Assembly: GCA_009760855.2 (NCBI GenBank) | Contig: WPIO01000123.1 | Coordinates: forward strand, 188,001-252,000 | Length of the DNA: 64,000 bases | Direction: 5' to 3' | Origin: Cristatella mucedo | Taxonomy: Eukaryota; Bryozoa; Phylactolaemata; Cristatellidae | Part shown: positions 32,136 through 45,560 of the stretch, piece by piece | How the letters are laid out: each line of letters starts with the position of its first letter | Position numbering within the stretch: the stretch's first letter is position 1 | Translations under genes and position numbers: made by a program | The notes under the pieces: generated by a model | What the model saw: the letters and a program-made list of their open reading frames with translations, nothing else | Databases searched by the model: none | What the model was told of the DNA's origin: nothing

Positions 32136-34110
32136 GAAATCTGTGACAAGCTTTCAGTAATCCTGAATTTGTAAAACGAAGGCTCAGAAGCGTTTATTAT
32201 GACTACAATTCATTAGCACATGGACAGCCCATAGCCTCGGCTTTCTTGAAGCAATTCCAATTTATTCCACTCACATTACAGGTTGTCAAGCCATTGACAA
32301 TGATATCACAATCCTTTGGTAGCAATTTTGAGATTTCTCTGAACCTTGACTGACACGAATCCGCATTTTAGAGGAGGAATGGACGGTGCGTTATAAAGAT
32401 TAGTAAGTAAAAAAGCAGAGCTTCGACCACCAGTATTTCAAGTCTACGACTAACGAACCACACATAGAGTATCCAGTCATAAAGCTGAGACTTGAAAGCA
32501 AGTATGTCAAGCGTAGTACTGGTGGTGGCTTACAGAGAATATCTACTCACAAAGCATTGCTTCGACTACCAGTATTTTAATCTTAGAAATGACGGTGAGT
32601 TACGTAGAATGTCGATTCAGAATGCAGTCGCCTTAACACACGAGCATTTACCGAGTCACAATTATGTAGCAGTGTCCTTTTTTACCCTAATGCTGGCAAA
32701 GTGTACATTCGGTACAGAATTGTACGAATAATTTGAATTGTACGAATACATTTTGCCTTTAAGGTAACTCTAAAATTATCGGTTTAATTTTAACCTTACG
32801 GGCTTAGTTCCAAGGTGATAGGACCAGGACATGGTCATTCCTAAAGTTATCTTAGAAAACTCATTCAAAAATTACAGGTTATGGCCGAGGTTTCAATCGA
32901 TCCAGCTTGAGAGAATGTCTTCATATTTCCAAAACTAAAGATGAATGGACATGTCGGATTCGGTCATGAGATTAAGGCAATGGCTCATTTGTACACTAGG
33001 GTATTTTTTAATTTTCCGGAATAAGCTGCAGAAGAAATCCACCGACCCGCCTGAAACAAGTAAGCATGTTTAGCATACAAGCTGCATTCGCACAACAGGC
33101 CTCTAGTGAACTGCTTAAAGTAAATGTAAGCTACAACATGATAATAAAATGTTACCTAATCCCATAAAATCATTTACATTCCGCATGTTGATTTATAGCA
33201 GCATTCAAGCCTCGGTGTATAATTAGGAATTCGGCTTGCAGGAATCGAATCAAAGACGTTTTGGCAGGACGACCTAAGCTTACGGTCTAGTAAGCAGGGC
33301 AGTCAGCTTTAGTAGAGCAGCATTCTGACCTCGAAGATTTGAAACATGCTGATACTGAAATTTCGGCTATTTAACAAGGTAGCCAAGCCTAGAGCTCTCT
33401 AGGTTTTCTGGTTGGGGTAGCTTGCTTATGGTCGGCACTTAAGAGATTACTTGCTCGTTTGAGGATTTCAAAGTATCTGCATTGAGTCAGACTAGCGAAA
33501 TTCACCACACCTCTATTGCTCAGTAGATACTCTCGATAGAATAACTGATGAAATACAAACATCATTAATAAGAACGGTCTTATATATTCAGCAGTTTGTA
33601 GCAAATTTTTGAAGAACCAAATATAAAAAATATCATCACCCTAATCTTACCGTCGAGTAAATGCAGAAGCCACTCTCCCTCGTAAAATTGATCACAGTTT
33701 ATGCTAAGACGATGATATGAATGTAACTGCCATATGTAAATTGTATACATCAGTTGCTTTATTAGTATTGACCCTATTTCTTACTTTTCCATTTAGAAAA
33801 TGTTAAGTCAATCCTATGGGGCTTTGGCACGGTTAAAATAAAATGTCTTCAATTCAGTAAAATGTGATGAGTGTGCATGTCAGACTCCATCTATAAGAGC
33901 ACTGAACAGTGCCCCAAGAGAATTCGTTCTCTGTTTGTCGCCCTTTTTTTCTCTGCTCATCGATACCTATTGAAAAGCAACCTTTTAATTGACTGTGACA
34001 TTGACGTTGACAAAATCTAACTGTATTTTCAATTGTAACCAACGGAGTCGGCTATAGTGCTGCTACAACCATCGATCGAAAAACCAAATGCTTGATAGAG
34101 AGGTCCTAGG
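32136..34110. other. No recognised feature
   Basis: About 2 kb with only short, motif-free ORFs (for example plus 32,492-32,731, minus 33,389-33,604). Near 32,405-32,600 two similar stretches (cttcgaccaccagtatttcaa and cttcgactaccagtatttta) form a local imperfect duplication about 150 bp apart. Confidence 0.35.
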
Positions 34111-34114
34111 AATT

Positions 34115-34640
34115 ATAATAATAAATTTGATAAAGCACCCTCACAGATCTCGATCCCTTTCCATGTGCATATATTACAAAGTTCTTCCAGAGCGCTTCTT
34201 ATCTCACCTGGGCATCGCTGGCACTGCTCTGCAGTGGTTCAGGTCATTGATCAGTGGGCGACTCCAGAGTATTGACGTGAATGGACAAAGATAATCCTAC
34301 TATGTACTCACTAATTGAAAGGAATGGCAGCACATTTTCTAAAGAAAAAACCATGATCAAACTAACTCACTAGTTATGAGCAAACCCAGTGTGATGCACA
34401 AATTGAAAAGGCTGACTCTCAAAATTTGCTCTGCTAGCATACCTCCTGCTGAATGGGCTCGACATCTAGGTTCATGTTCCAAGGCGACCTCTCGTTAGAC
34501 GACTATATCAGGTTCACAGTCAAATATGCCTATTTCAGCTTCATAAAATTGCTAAATTTCGGGATATTGAGATAAGGATACCACGTCCAAGTCGGTCCAT
34601 GCATTCATGACATTCCGTCTCGACTTCTGCAGCCCAGCTA
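34115..34640 (+). mobile_element. L2-type family 1 fragments, patchwork
   Basis: 34,115-34,165 is a short minus-strand 3' end (aataataaatttgataaagcaccc). 34,165-34,295 is a plus-strand RT piece ('LSHLGIAGTALQWFRS'). 34,330-34,640 is a further downstream piece of the same family, with the segment holding the YADD box deleted between them. Confidence 0.7.
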
Positions 34641-34724
34641 TACATCTTGAGTAGTAATTAAGAGTGGTACGTCTGCTTGCCGGAATAGAAGAAGCTATTC
34701 ATGGACGGAGGACACAATACAGCT

Positions 34725-35995
34725 AATAATAATTCACTTGATAAAACGACCTCGAAGAACTCAATCTCTAATAAGGCGCTTTACATTTGTTGCAAATGGA
34801 AATGCGATTGAATGGAGAGTAATATCGTGCTTGATAAACAAAGCACATAGCAAGGTTAGTTGTGACACAGGCAGGATAAGCATGCAAGTGTGGTTAGTGG
34901 AAGTATGTACTGTGTCACCATGCATAAGCACGTAAAGAACGAATTACCGGGACAAACTAATTTATGCCCTTAATGGGTCTTTTTAGATCTTTTTTAATGT
35001 CAGTGCATGTTCTTAGGTTAGTCGGTAGTGACTTCAGGCTATAGGATTTGACAAACTAAATGCACGGTCTCAGAAGGATTTGAGGTTTTTACAAGTTGTT
35101 GGTAAACTGTTGGATTCCGAAAAGCTGGTGGTACGATGCTTGGCCTGGTGAAGAATTAGATCTATGAGACAGGCTGCATCCAAAAAATGAAGTGACCTGA
35201 AAGTGAGCAATAGAACCTTGAAGTCGATTCATCGCTTGACTGGTAGACAGTGCAGGTCAGCAAGAAATGGTGTGATGTGGTTACTTCGAAGCTCACGACT
35301 GACAAGATTAGCTGATGAGTTTTTCACCAGCTGCAATCGCCTGATTGCACATGCAGGTTGGCCAGCAAGCAGTGAGTTACAGAAGTCAAGACTGGATGTA
35401 CCAAATGCATGGACCAACCCAGACGTGGTAGCCTCATGTAAGGAAGCCCGAATTTCAGCGACGCTATGTAGCTGAAAGTAGGCAGACTTGATTGTGAAAC
35501 TCATGTGGTCGTCTAACGAGAGGTCAATTTGGAACGTGACACCTAGATTTTATGGGGATGCTACAGGCGATATGCAGGCAGAGCCAATTTTGAACCCCTC
35601 TGGTTTCCGCATCACACTGGGTTTGCCTATAGTTAAAAAGTTAGTTGTATCACCGTGTAGTTTTAGAAATGTGCTGCCATCCATGTGCGGCTGACATCAA
35701 TACATGCAGCAAGTGAGTTGAGAGAATTTAAGGTGCTTGAAGGCTGGGAATGTTTGAAGTTTCGATATATGAGTTCAGCTGGTCCACCACGAACCGTTCC
35801 AGTGTTTTTAATAGGAATAGTAAAAGAGATACTGGCTGATAGCTGGTCAATTGCTCTTTGTCTAGTATGGCTTTCTTGAGAAGTGGCCTGACTACAGCTT
35901 TTTCAAAAGGTGCTGGGAAATTTACCTGAGGATAACGTCATATATAAATGATGTTCGTTATGCAAGGCAGCAGGAGATCAATGCAACGTGGGAGC
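34725..35995 (-). mobile_element. L2-type family 1, long minus-strand copy
   Basis: Read in reverse: 3' end with (taataata) tail at 34,725, the C-terminal region (35,229-35,504 open: 'FGTSSLDFCNSLL'), the 'ARNLGVTF' region, and at 35,750-35,995 the RT N-terminal blocks (the 'SYQPVSLL' equivalent). The middle with the YADD box is missing: sequence jumps near 35,750. Many stops; an old copy. Confidence 0.75.
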
Positions 35996-36234
35996 AGGAC
36001 AGGATATGAATTTTTAAGAAGCCAATTCTTTCAAGATATTCCAAGCTGAATTATTAACGTATATATTTCACTATTTGAGTTTTTCAATTGGACTTGTGAT
36101 AATAACTTTTTAATTAAGACTTGCCTATTACAAAAACTCACTGAAATATCTCTGAAGCCATGTTAGCCCTACGTCGATAAAAAGAACTAACGCAAACTGC
36201 CTTGGAATATTCGATCGTATTCTCACTCTTTTAG

Positions 36235-36745
36235 GTCCCTTCATTTTATGGCTCCAGCCTATCTCTCCGACATACTCCCCCATCAGGCCAAGCATCGTAC
36301 CACCCGCTTTCCGGAATCCAACAGTCTGGAAATACTTCGTACAGACCTTAAATACTTTGGAGACCGTGCATTTAGTTCGTACGCTCCCAAAGCCTGGAAC
36401 TCCCTCGCGACCTGCTTCAGAACATCCCCTGACGGGAACACATTTAAAAGTAATCTAAAAACACACCTATTTAGTAGAGCATTTAATGGGTCCCTGTGAT
36501 TCGTCCTTCACGTGCTTATGCGTGCTGACACTGTGCATGCTGCCACTAACCACATTTGCATGCTGACCCTGTGCAGGTCATCCCTAACCATGTTATTCAT
36601 TTTGTTTGTTTTTCAAGCATGATTTTACTTACCATTCAATTGCATTTCCATTTGCAGCAAATGTAAAGCGCCTAGAATGAGATTAAGTTCTCTGAGGGCG
36701 CTATATCAAGTACATTATTATTATTATTATTAATATTATTATTAT
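36235..36745 (+). mobile_element. L2-type family 1, 3' end
   Basis: Open for 83 codons at 36,248-36,499 ('APAYLSDILPHQAKHRTTRF', 'YAPKAWNSLAT'), then the 3' UTR and (ATT)n tail (36,714-36,747). 5'-truncated and relatively young. Confidence 0.85.
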
Positions 36746-36747
36746 TA

Positions 36748-37319
36748 AAGCACTCTGGAGAATGCAGTATAATAACTAGGCAGAATGGGTTATTACAGAG
36801 ACGGTAGAAAGCTTGCAACCGCTGCATTATTTAGAACAATATGCCAACGACCACAGCCATGAATGCATAGCCACCAACATCACCTGATAACACGTAAAGA
36901 ATAATTAATCTAATTAATCGATGATCCTACTATGAATGCTATAACCAGGAAGACAAGTTGGTAGGAGCGATGGGAAATGTCCTGGTGTAATGTATGTCAT
37001 GACTATAGTTTCAAGCAAATTAGTGCAATCAAGCCCATTCCAGCTGAAAGCATTACGACCAAGATAGTTAGATATAAATATTAGTGTTTTCAGCAGTAAT
37101 AAGAGCTGTGACGGCATACTATGAAAGGCGGTGTTTTTCACGACCCTTGTTCTGAAATAGTTGGTCTCAATCCTGCTGTGGGCAAGCTTTTATGGCCAAT
37201 GCAAGAGCTCGTGATTAGCTAGCTGCGCTGCTACGAGAGTAGATGCTGGTGAATTCTTATGACTTTGGCGCATTGTTTAGCTAGGATATTTGAATATGCG
37301 TCTTCTTTGCAAAAGAGCA
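36748..37319. other. No recognised feature
   Basis: No motif; the minus ORF 36,914-37,141 is short and unrecognised. Confidence 0.35.
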
Positions 37320-37860
37320 AGGATGGCTGGCGGTGAATCGACGGGTACAGAGCGAAATATACACCCTGATCCACATGACCCATCACGGCTCTCCACCTCT
37401 GTGCCTGGCTTTAGTTGAAGCACCAGTTTTGAACTCTTCGTGCCCTCATGCACTGTACGCACAATAAATTACCTTTTCCATTCCTCCACTTTAAGACCGT
37501 TTTCGACAGAAGCTTTAGCTCGACAGGTCGTGGACTGTGAAACTCGCTACCGTGATTTTTTGGCAATGACAACTGCTCTCATCCTCCTGCTATGGCTCCA
37601 GCTTTTCAGCAGTCCTGAGCTGCTACTTTCATGCTACTCACTACTTTAACTGCTCTCCCGTCTCTGCTAGACTTTCAACTTTTTTTCGTTGTATGAGATG
37701 AAGTCTGTTAGCTATCGTAAGCGTACCAAAAAGGACTTGGGCTGTGAGTGAGGTATACAAACTTTCTAGTGTAACACCCACGTAGTCCTTTTAGCTTTTG
37801 GAGTTAGAGACGAAGGTAAAAAAGGCTCTACTTATTCCATTACATCACTAAGTAGTTGGA
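37320..37860 (+). mobile_element. L2-type family 2, 3' end, old copy
   Basis: Matches the C-terminal RT region and 3' UTR of family 2 ('cctccactttaagaccgtttt', 'acagaagctttagctc', 'gctatcgtaagcgtaccaaaa'), with a degraded ACATT-type tail (attccattacatca). Frames broken. Confidence 0.75.
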
Positions 37861-38554
37861 TCAGAAGGCTGAGGCAAACACTGCAGTAACTTTACACCAG
37901 GCTCAGAATCTTGAAATAGTTGCGATGCTTTTCAGATAGCCAGAAACCCAGCAAAGCAGGTTGACATGGAAGTTACACTTTAAACTACAGCAGATTGAGA
38001 CGCTTAGCTGATTTCTTTCAGCAGCCAATATGCCAGCACTTTTGCTGAATCAGGTGGAGGGGAACAATAATTGAGTGTCATTGTCGTCGACACCTAACAA
38101 TTGACATGATCGCACTTATTGCAATGTTGGGACTTATTTTGCAATATGCCAGATGAGTAGCTAAAGATGAGACTAAAGGCAGTTAACTATTATAAGGACG
38201 GGTCTTTTTATATTAGCATGCCTAAATTACAGGGTCGCTTAAAATATGTCAGCAGAACCAAATTAGCCGTCCAGCTAGCGGTTGACACTTCCAAGTCATA
38301 CAGCCACTGGAAGTAAGGCGCCGTAAACATGTGGCACTCACCTAATCTTGGGAATCCCTAATGTAAAGGCATTCAATGCATAAACGACTGCCGTTTACCC
38401 TGAGCCTCATAAAACCCTCGCGAAAGTAACTTAGCACCCAATTCACCATACGGACTTGGAGTACAATTCAAGAAATTTGTAGTGGTCAACATCGGCTGTC
38501 TGTAAGGTACAATTTGATTTGGGATTTCTATTTATGCAATTCTGATTTCATGTG
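37861..38554. other. No recognised feature
   Basis: No ORF or repeat relationship noticed. Confidence 0.35.
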
Positions 38555-39815
38555 CTCGATGAAGAGCCTGCTATTTAATTGTTACTGTGCCAGTAACTCT
38601 GAATGTATGCCTCTTTTATTCTCACTTGTTCACAGTTCGATGTCTCCAAAAGCTGAATGATTCAGGAACCCTGAAAGCAGAACCCTCAACAAAATACGTC
38701 TGAACTCCAATACAAATCGATTGTTGACCTACGTGGATGTGCCCAGTTGTAGGAAAATAAAGATTCTGCTAAACCATTGGGGCAACTTGCAATCGTGCTC
38801 AATCGCTTGCAATTATTGATTAGGTATAATTAGCCTATTCGGCCTTACAGTATGCAGGAGTGGCAAACACTTACGCGATCATATTGCGGTATTTATGAGG
38901 AACTGCAATGAAAAGACCTAATGGATTTGCTTTTCATTAGTCGCTGCCGATCGTTTCTTTCCAGTCTCCAAAGTGCCTCAGTTTTCTCGAAAAAACTCTT
39001 GGCACAGGCTACCAAAGCGAGAAATATTCGCTTTACCGGCTGCGAATAATGTCGACGAACATCTACATTAAGGGTTTCAATAAAATTCAAATTAGTAGAC
39101 ATATTTCTGGCTCTTGCCTGCTAGCTTAACTCATCGCCCTACTCCAACGGTCACTGTGCATCGACTGCTAAAAGTGACCAGCAGTAATTTCTACAGTAAT
39201 TGCATGATCATAGCATTCCTAGGGCAGGTGGCCCCTATCATAGGTCTCCAGCTGCAGATAGATCACGTGATGTGGAGTCATACTTTCAATGAAGCTGAGC
39301 CAGTAACAGAAGTTCCCTTAAGGATCAAAGTAGAAGCACATTGGATGCTCCAACTGGCGGAAAGTATAGGATGGCATTAGGCAGATTTATTGAAATCACT
39401 GGCGTCCTATACCTTTTAAACCATTCACTTAGTCCCCCTATGACATTCCTCCAATGATGACTGGCAGACGGCAAGGAGCGAATGTGCTGATTTACGTAGG
39501 ATTGGGATCTATTCCAACAGAAAACAATAAATATAATTTATGGGGCCTTACTGTTTTCATCGACAGATTTTCAAAGATTTAACCTGTACATTAATCGTTA
39601 GGGTGGCTCACTATAGAGTTAGTACATCGTTGGCCATTTGATCTTGAATGCCACTCTGTTCTCTCAATAGTCTTCCCCAAATGCTTTCCCTTCTACCCTG
39701 TCTCTCTCCTTGTCGTCTCTGTCTCAGCGTGTCGATCGGGGTACGCCTTGCAATCTCTTTGTCTCACTCGCTCTATCTTTCTCTTTTCCTCTCTCTTTCA
39801 GACCTGGCAGTGCTT
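38555..39815 (+). repeat. Repeat D, copy 1 (direct duplication with 46,040-47,310)
   Basis: About 1.25 kb alignable by eye with 46,040-47,310 in the same orientation: gccagtaactctgaatg, ggaaaataaagattctgct, 'taatgtcgacgaac', 'gaagctgagcc', 'ttgaaatcac' and the terminal CT-rich part 'ctctttcagacctgg'. Open segments (39,114-39,380 and 46,601-46,900) align weakly as protein ('RIKVEAHWMLQLAESIGWH' against 'RIKVIAHWRLQLVDSSGWH'), but a coding role is unproven. Confidence 0.7.
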
Positions 39816-41779
39816 CCATTATTGGTATGAATCGGCAGAGCATGTGCTGCAAGAGCAGCAGTGGGCCGTTGCTGAATGCAGACCAGAGTTCCTCAAAGCC
39901 AGAGCATTTCAGCGAGTTGCCACGACGACGACGACTACGAAAATATTAGTAAATTAATCTAAGTAATGATGATAATGGTAGGTCATTTGAGTAGCATCTT
40001 CAGAGAAATTTGTCTTTATTCGGGATCTTTTCAAATATAATATTCACCCAAGTTGCGAGATCATGGCAGATGGACACCCTAGATTGGAACTAGGTCCAGA
40101 GTTCCAGTGCATGAAAGCTGAACGCTTGGTGTTGTCAAGTAACATTCGACCACTAACCATTTCCTCGTAAACGGAATAGACACTTTGTGTTAGCACAGTC
40201 ATCTGTCATTAGTTGTAGCTGCAGCCCTGTCTTGATTGTAGTCATTAAAACCTTGTATACTCCAAGACTTAATTGGGCAGGCTAATCAACTCCCTAAACA
40301 AAAATCGTGGTACAGCACGCGGCTGTGGAGCTCTGCATGATCGAATGTCGCTTCCCAACCTTGTAGTTGCTCTAGCACTGCAAATGTGGATTCCAAAATC
40401 TCTGCTGTAACATTCTCCTTTTTATGCACTGAAAATCTGTACTTTAATTTTTAAATGCTCAATATCGAGTAAGTTAACATGACTACCTTTAAAGTGGTGG
40501 GATACAATTGGCTGAAAAGTTCCCATTGTTCGTACCGAATGAACATTGAAACCGATCTCAATTTCAAGAAGATATTTTAGAAAAGGCCTAATATAAGTTC
40601 AGTTCTGCTAATCAAGTAAAATGAGATAGGAAACTAGAAAATTACTTTTTTAAATGAAGGCAGTGCTTTGATGGAAATTCCAATCGAAAGGAAAATTTGC
40701 AGACAGCTAACGAACGTATGATTGTCATTATAACTGTCTAAATGTCTAGATAAATAGCCAATAGTTAAGCTCCTTACTGGAGACATAAGCCGTTTAAATA
40801 GTTGGATATATCAATGCAAATCTCGAAAATTTCTTCAGCGACCCACCATATTTTGACCTAAAGACTTTTTAACTGCACTTGGAAAACCAATAGAATTGGT
40901 AAGTATGATTACATGAACGTGTATTAAAAATCGTATGTATTCAGTGTCGTGTTCAATTACAATATATGTGTTTGGAGAATATGACGATTTAAGGGCAATT
41001 CACTGTAGAACGAAAAAGTAAGGGATTTTATTTTTTAAGTCACCTCCAGACTAGCTTCCTTTCCATAAAAATTTCACGTAATATATTTCTTATCCTCTTA
41101 CTTTAATGTGCTTTAATCGCATGGAAGTCTTTCAAGAGGGAGACGTTTTTCGCAAAAGAGTATTCTTGGTGACTTTGCAGTTAATTTCTTCGCAAATAGA
41201 TGAATCTGAAAAGCTAATAGCCTCACCATAGTGGATGTTAGCCTACAATTAAAAAATAAATCCTCCACGTTTTGCATTGCAGCTTCTGCTGCATATTCAA
41301 AGACCATGTTGATGTTTCACTTGAGAGCTTTTCCATAGTGCACCTAAAATCCCGAGTGGATTTTACTAAGCATTCGGTATCGAATCGACTTCATCTGCCA
41401 AAAATAATATTACCTTTTCCATTTCACTTGACTCATGAGAAAGAAAGATACGGTTAAATTGTATCAATGGAGCATCAGCTAAGCACGTCTGGATATAATG
41501 TGCCAAAGCCGATAGTAGGTGAATATGATGTAATCTAGTTGCATTAAAATTGAAAAATTTCTCCTGTCTATGATCGTCGAAGTAGTTCATATCTTTGTGG
41601 CTACCATGCTTCAACGGAGCGATCATGGCTGCATTAACTTAAGGACTCACTATGCTTCCAGTAATCTTAATAGGTATGGGCGATCATTGACATCGCCGAG
41701 GCACCCCAAGCTGAGTCTATGCAAGCTCCCTTTTCCGTTATGGAACTCTTTCGAAAATCATGGTTCCTTTGAATATCGT
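39816..41779. other. No recognised feature
   Basis: Short ORFs on both strands without motifs, including overlapping ones at 39,648-39,957 in the CT-rich end and minus 41,366-41,626. A small (ACG)n run lies at 39,921-39,935. Nothing else supported. Confidence 0.35.
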
Positions 41780-42400
41780 CTACGTAAGCCGATACAGCTC
41801 ACACCTGTTTTAAACTTAACTGTTAGTTGTCTATTAGAAACTATGGGCATACTGACATCGAAACGCCTACTGATTCGAGCTACCACGGTCTCCCACTCTG
41901 TCCACTACTTTAGATTTGCTAGTGGCTAGCAGTCTGCAGGTTACGTGCGATTGTGCCTATGTTTCATTGCTTGTTATTGTGGTTTAAATGCATTCTTATA
42001 TGCATTTTTTGTTTATAAGATCCGCGATTTAGGCATTGCAAAAGATATGAACCCGGTGCAGCTGGGGGGCTAGCGACCGCCAGCTGAGATTCTACTCATT
42101 TCGTGGTACCTGGGAGCTGAGTACCTACTCGTTTCGGTATTTCTAGCACTGTCTCCAACTAATCAGCAGGTTTTACATCTAGCGTCATGTGAATCTCTCA
42201 ACTTAGTAGCCAACAGGCCGGTTATATCTCCAGCCGATTATCTTTTGATCTACTGTCTCGATTTCGCATGAAAAAACATGCTATAAACGTTGACATTGGT
42301 CTATCGCCCACCAGGTATGAAGCCCTCCTCTATCTCCGATTTATCTGATCTCTTTTCGATTCTATGTACAAGAAATAAATCTTTCCTCGGTGATCCTCGT
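41780..42400 (+). mobile_element. L2-type family 1, endonuclease N-terminal part, old
   Basis: The stretch 'LTSKRLLIRATTVSHSV' (41,850-41,910) corresponds to the 'S-L-x-(T/S)-K-R-L-L-I-R-D' start of the APE endonuclease in both families. Downstream, 42,240-42,400 ('ttttgatctactgtctcgatttcg', 'ctatcgcccaccagg') aligns with 1,880-2,040 of the other family 1 endonuclease fragment. Heavily decayed. Confidence 0.6.
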
Positions 42401-42679
42401 TACCTATAAACATTTGTTATGCAAACGGTATGAGACCAATATGCATTAGAATCCCTCACGGCCGCAGCCTAGCTTAAAATTAATCCAAGCTCCTCTTCGT
42501 AGGCCACAAAATAAATAATTGAAAAACATTTACATAAGTCTCAGATCAGGTGTAATAGGGTTGGGCTCTGCTACTCGAGTCGTCGTTGAGACTCGTGCTT
42601 ATTGAAATCTTTCGTAAAAAAAAAAAAAAAACCAGTGATAGCTTTCATGGCCTACACATTTTTCAATGTACAATACTAT
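42401..42679. other. Unrecognised, with an A-run
   Basis: Contains an uninterrupted run of adenines at about 42,607-42,622. No element body ends there. Confidence 0.4.
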
Positions 42680-43455
42680 TATGTGTAATACACTTGCTAA
42701 AGCACCCTCACATAACTCAGTCTCTCTCTAGGCGATTTACATTCAATACAAAAGGAGCTCGATGACAGGGCTAATGGTAGGAAGCTCAATGAACAACCAG
42801 AATTACATGGTCAGTGGTGATGTGCACAGGGAGACGATGCAGGTATGGTTAGTAGCAACACTTACAGTGTCAGCCCCCACGTTCACATTCAGGTCTAATC
42901 ACAGGTCCCTGCTGAAAGCATTGGTAACTAGATACGTCTTTTTAGTTTCTTTTTGCATGTGATCCAGTCAGGTGATGTTGTGTGAGAAGTCCGGAGTGAT
43001 TCCAGAATTAAATCGCATGTGAATAGAATCAGGGTGTTCAAAGGACTTGAGGTTGGTATCAGGCATAGGTACACATTCAGAATCTAACAAGCAAGGGATT
43101 CGATGTTTGGTCTGTCAGACAGTAGATCTGATACGTATGCTGGAGTTAAAGAGTGAAGGAACCTAAAAGTGAGAGACACAAACTAAACGTGGATGAATTG
43201 CTTGATTAGCAAAGATTCCAGTTTTGCAAGATGTCGTGTGTCTTAGCAACAGCGAAGTTCATGACGGAAAAGCCTAGCTGCAGAGATTTGCCGGAGCTGT
43301 AAGCACCTGATTGTACAGGCCCGTAGACCATCAAGCAATAACTTACATAGGTAGAGACAGGAAGTCGCAAACGTAAGGACCATGTTGGTAAGTGTCGTCT
43401 CTGTCTAAATTTTGGCAATGTACTGTAACTGAAAGTAGGAGGACATAATTGCCGA
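42680..43455 (-). mobile_element. L2-type family 1, old minus-strand copy
   Basis: Reverse 3' end ('acttgctaaagcaccctcacataact', 'ctctaggcgatttaca') followed by the diverged C-terminal RT region. Ends where a plus-strand fragment of the same family begins. Confidence 0.7.
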
Positions 43456-43700
43456 TCTGCACTGGCTAAAAGTTATGCAACCCATCGACTTCAGAATCTT
43501 GTGACTCAATGTAAGGTCTCTTAATACTTTGTCTCCATCCTTCTACCAGATGAACTACCCCACAGGCTTAGTGTGCCATCACTCACTTTGTGGAATCTAA
43601 CTGCTTTTCCCTATGGCTCATTCAGAGACCATATATTTAGTTCGTGTGCTCAAGTTGGCAAGAAATGTTGCTTAAAAAGAAAACTCTGTGGCTGAATAGA
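43456..43700 (+). mobile_element. L2-type family 1, plus-strand fragment abutting the previous one
   Basis: Begins 'gatctgcactggctaaa' (the A-D-L-H-W-L segment) and proceeds to the region before the 3' UTR. Strongly diverged. With 42,680-43,455 it forms a head-to-head pair. Confidence 0.65.
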
Positions 43701-45371
43701 AAACACTAGTTGCCCTTGTAGCTGAGATTGGATGAGGCAGTGGCGGTAGCCATTGTTTTGATAATGCAGACGGATGATATCCTAATCAAAAACCTCCGGA
43801 TAGTGATTCATTATGATCAGACTATATCAGTAGGCTAGAATTCGAGAATGATCCTGCTGCCATATCGTGAATTTTACCGGTGCAGCTGTGAATAGAAATT
43901 CATTCTTCCCCCTCTCTTCAGGTACCTTGGCCCATCCAATTACAAGGTATGGTATATTATGGTATTGAATTGCAAGTAACTTAAGTAAAAGTATGCAATT
44001 TCAAAATAAACTCATACAGGAAGGCTTAACAAATCTTTACCCGCCTCTTGGGTTTTTTTAATTTATGGGCTAGGCTTTAACATCAATATTTACGTTGTGC
44101 AATGAAGGCACATCAGGTATGGCCCTTGCTTTTCACGGTTTGGTCCGATGACCTGTTTTCCAATCCTGTGGTGGGCGATTTGTGTTGCTGCTGCTGCAAG
44201 CAGAGGTGATAGCCGTAAAGGCTCTTCCGTCGCCATAAAAAGAGGATTTAAAATCAGCTATCTTTTTCTTATGCACTTAACTAACGATAATCGCACGCAA
44301 CATCATTTGGAGACGACATAGTGCGTATAATGTATCTCCAGTCTCCACCTGAGCGGCTTCACTAAATAAGCTATACTGAGCCCTCCTTCTGCGGATTTGC
44401 AAAACGCCTGCCCCGACTCTGGAATGTTTTCAGTGGATTCAAGTAAGCGTATCTGACCAATGACGGGAATAAAAATACTCAAAAAGATAGTGTCGTTTCT
44501 GAAAGAAATTAAGGACTCTTGGTTCACATTTATCTTTTTCTTGGCCGATGGAACAGCAAGTAATTTTATTGAAAGCTTTACAGCAAATGTGAAGCCCCTG
44601 AATAGAGATTAAGTTCTATTGGGGCGATATACAAATCAATTATGTCTGTCTTCTCTGAGGAAGCTTTTTCAAGAGCGTTTGGTTTGCTATTTGTGGGGTT
44701 TCTATTTTTTTATATTATTTTGGATTTATATTTATGCAATGCCGATTTCTAAAACAGGTTCGCATGGCAACCTTGTCAGGCTAGATTAGAAGGACTATAC
44801 TGATCATCGACGCCCGTTGTTTGTTTTTCTGAGAAATCCGGATAGATTCGAAGTTCTTTTAGCTATACTTAAAATCTTCCTATTATTAGCACACTACCAA
44901 GTTAACCGGCAGTGCAATATATAACCAATTAAAGACGAAGATCGTATGTAATAGCACGAATCACGATTGGCTATGTACAAACTTATAAGCGAGTGATTTT
45001 CGAAGATGAGCTGGTAGTGTAGTGACTTTTAACGAGAACGAAAGCGACATGTTATCAAGGACGGACCCAGGCCATTCATTCACCCGAATTTTTGTCTAGC
45101 TAGTTTTAGAGCTTACATAATGTATAAGTAGGTGAGATAAAGTAACAGTTCATAACCACCAATAAGCAAGTGAGAAATATCCCAGTGGTTTCAATACGGG
45201 AACAGCCCGAAACGTAAGAGGCAGCAAAAACTTAACGTGTCTGCCGTCTAACATTAGCTAGTTGAATAAGGGTTTGAAATATAGGAGTTTTTACACATTT
45301 TCAGAATCGGCCGTCAACAGCTTCCGTGATTTTCTAGATTTTCAGGATAACATAATACGTAGACATCAATC
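43701..45371. other. Mostly unrecognised; one SINE/L2 tail at 44,570-44,645
   Basis: 44,570-44,645 carries 'agagattaagttctattggggcgatatacaaat', core agagattaagttct, i.e. a SINE-1 or family 1 tail without recognisable body. The remaining sequence has only short ORFs. Confidence 0.4.
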
Positions 45372-45560
45372 ATTTGAGTAGTGCAGCATGAGAACTTAAT
45401 GGATATTCAGGCACTTCACATATGCCTTATTGCTCAAGCCCAGGAGCTCTGCCTGACCTTAGTCGGGGCGAGCACCTTAACCTCAAGACCAAACCAGCTC
45501 AGGTGACTGAGAAAGTCAGAAGTTGTGGACTAGATAAGACCCTTCAGGCCAACAATGCAC
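45372..45560 (-). mobile_element. SINE-1, copy 3
   Basis: Reverse orientation: tail motif (gagaacttaat on plus) then a tRNA-like head including 'gtcggggcgagcaccttaa' shared with the 12,848-13,015 copy. The B-box region is 'gggcttgagc' on minus. Confidence 0.65.

Noticed and set aside
39648-39957. Overlapping Ser/Leu-rich ORFs
   Set aside because: They come from CT-rich low-complexity sequence at the end of repeat D.
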